From Rhodocyclaceae bacterium (GTDB taxonomy: Bacteria > Pseudomonadota > Gammaproteobacteria > Burkholderiales > UBA3065), in contig VEQZ01000011.1 in NCBI GenBank assembly GCA_018882975.1, positions 1 to 39,125 of the forward strand: a DNA stretch of 39,125 bases, read 5' to 3'. The translations under genes and the position numbers were made by a program. A model generated the notes under the pieces. The model was given only the letters and a program-made list of their open reading frames with translations. It ran no database searches and was not told the origin of the DNA. Below are positions 38,714 through 39,125 of the stretch, in pieces. The stretch's first letter is position 1, and each line of letters starts with the position of its first letter.

Positions 38714-39125
38714 CCCGGCTGCTGATCAGTGTGTCGTCCGCCGAAGAGGCCTTGCTGGCGCTGCAGGCCGGCGCCGACATCATCGACGGCAAGGACGCTT
38801 CTGCCGGGCCGCTGGCCGCACTACCGGAGGCAACGTTGCGCGACATCGTCGCGGCGGTCGGCGGGCGCTGCCCCGTGTCGGCGACGGTTGGCGACTGGCC
38901 AGCCGAGCCCCAAGTGTTGGTCCGGGCCGCAGAACGCATCGCCGCCACCGGCGTCGACTGGGTCAAGGTCGGCTTCTACCCCGGCGGCGACTGGTCCGCG
39001 TGCCTCGCCGCGCTGGCGCCACTGGCCCGCGTCAAGCCGGTGGTCGGCCTGCTGTTCGGCGACCGCACACCGGCGCCGCACACGCACGGGGCGGCCTTTG
39101 CAGAGGCGGGGGTCAAGGGCGGGGT
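38710..39125 (+). CDS. mfnB: (5-formylfuran-3-yl)methyl phosphate synthase, 5' part (cut by window end)
   Basis: First enzyme of the methanofuran (methylofuran) pathway, which condenses two glyceraldehyde-3-phosphate molecules to a furan phosphate. About 138 residues are visible of a protein of roughly 235. The N-terminus LLISVSSAEEALLALQAGADIIDGKDASAG matches MfnB in order, with Lys28 of DIIDGKD where the archaeal enzyme has its Schiff-base lysine, and a second conserved lysine in WVKVGFYPGG near residue 87. The start overlaps the DUF447 stop (ATGA). Further C1 genes (fae, mch, ftr/fhc, mtd) may lie downstream, outside the window. Confidence 0.88.
   Translation, partial: MTRLLISVSSAEEALLALQAGADIIDGKDASAGPLAALPEATLRDIVAAVGGRCPVSATVGDWPAEPQVLVRAAERIAATGVDWVKVGFYPGGDWSACLAALAPLARVKPVVGLLFGDRTPAPHTHGAAFAEAGVKGG

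Overview
The window is high-GC chromosomal DNA, densely packed with genes, from a betaproteobacterium. The evidence is the 16S rRNA sequence at the left edge, which reads as betaproteobacterial and probably Rhodocyclales-like, and several gene orders familiar from that class: ubiE-ubiJ-ubiB, bamE divergent from fur, dapB-carA-carB-greA, and flhB-flhA-flhF-flhG-fliA. The genus is not identified. A methanopterin/methanofuran gene cluster at the right edge suggests a bacterium able to oxidise C1 compounds or formaldehyde. I saw no phage, transposon, CRISPR array or tRNA.

Layout. 1-1270 (-) is the 5' four-fifths of a 16S rRNA gene, with its promoter and boxA antiterminator at 1405-1485. 1581-7321 (-) holds ubiE, ubiJ, ubiB (ubiquinone biosynthesis), a sodium:solute symporter and tyrS. 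7396-9538 (+) is phoB-phoR behind a PHO box. 9551-15827 (-) is bamE, dapB, carA, carB and greA (outer-membrane assembly, lysine, carbamoyl phosphate, transcript cleavage). 15903 (+) is fur. 16369-22439 (+) is a tightly overlapped flagellar operon: flhB, flhA, flhF, a degenerate flhG and fliA. 22436-25385 (-) is argS, a SPOR-domain protein and dsbA.

25501-27863 (-) is a three-gene electron-transfer cluster, read in the order of transcription: a tetraheme NapC/NirT-type membrane cytochrome, a small soluble cytochrome c, and an outer-membrane porin with one N-terminal heme that resembles the Cyc2 cytochrome-porin fusions. It ends in a clear terminator. Directly upstream on the same strand is a DUF2237 protein with an OmpR-type response regulator and a sensor kinase (27989-30463). 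Together these could form a regulated route from quinol to the cell exterior, or the reverse. This is the most interesting part of the window.

30551-34072 (+) is dnaE, followed by a mazEF toxin-antitoxin pair (34269-34840) and a dienelactone hydrolase on the other strand (34939-35628). From 35861 to the window end (+) runs a C1-cofactor operon: a DmrB-like flavoprotein, a dihydropteroate-synthase-like protein, a DUF447 protein with a tail made by 15-bp tandem repeats, and mfnB (first step of methanofuran synthesis), which is cut by the window edge.
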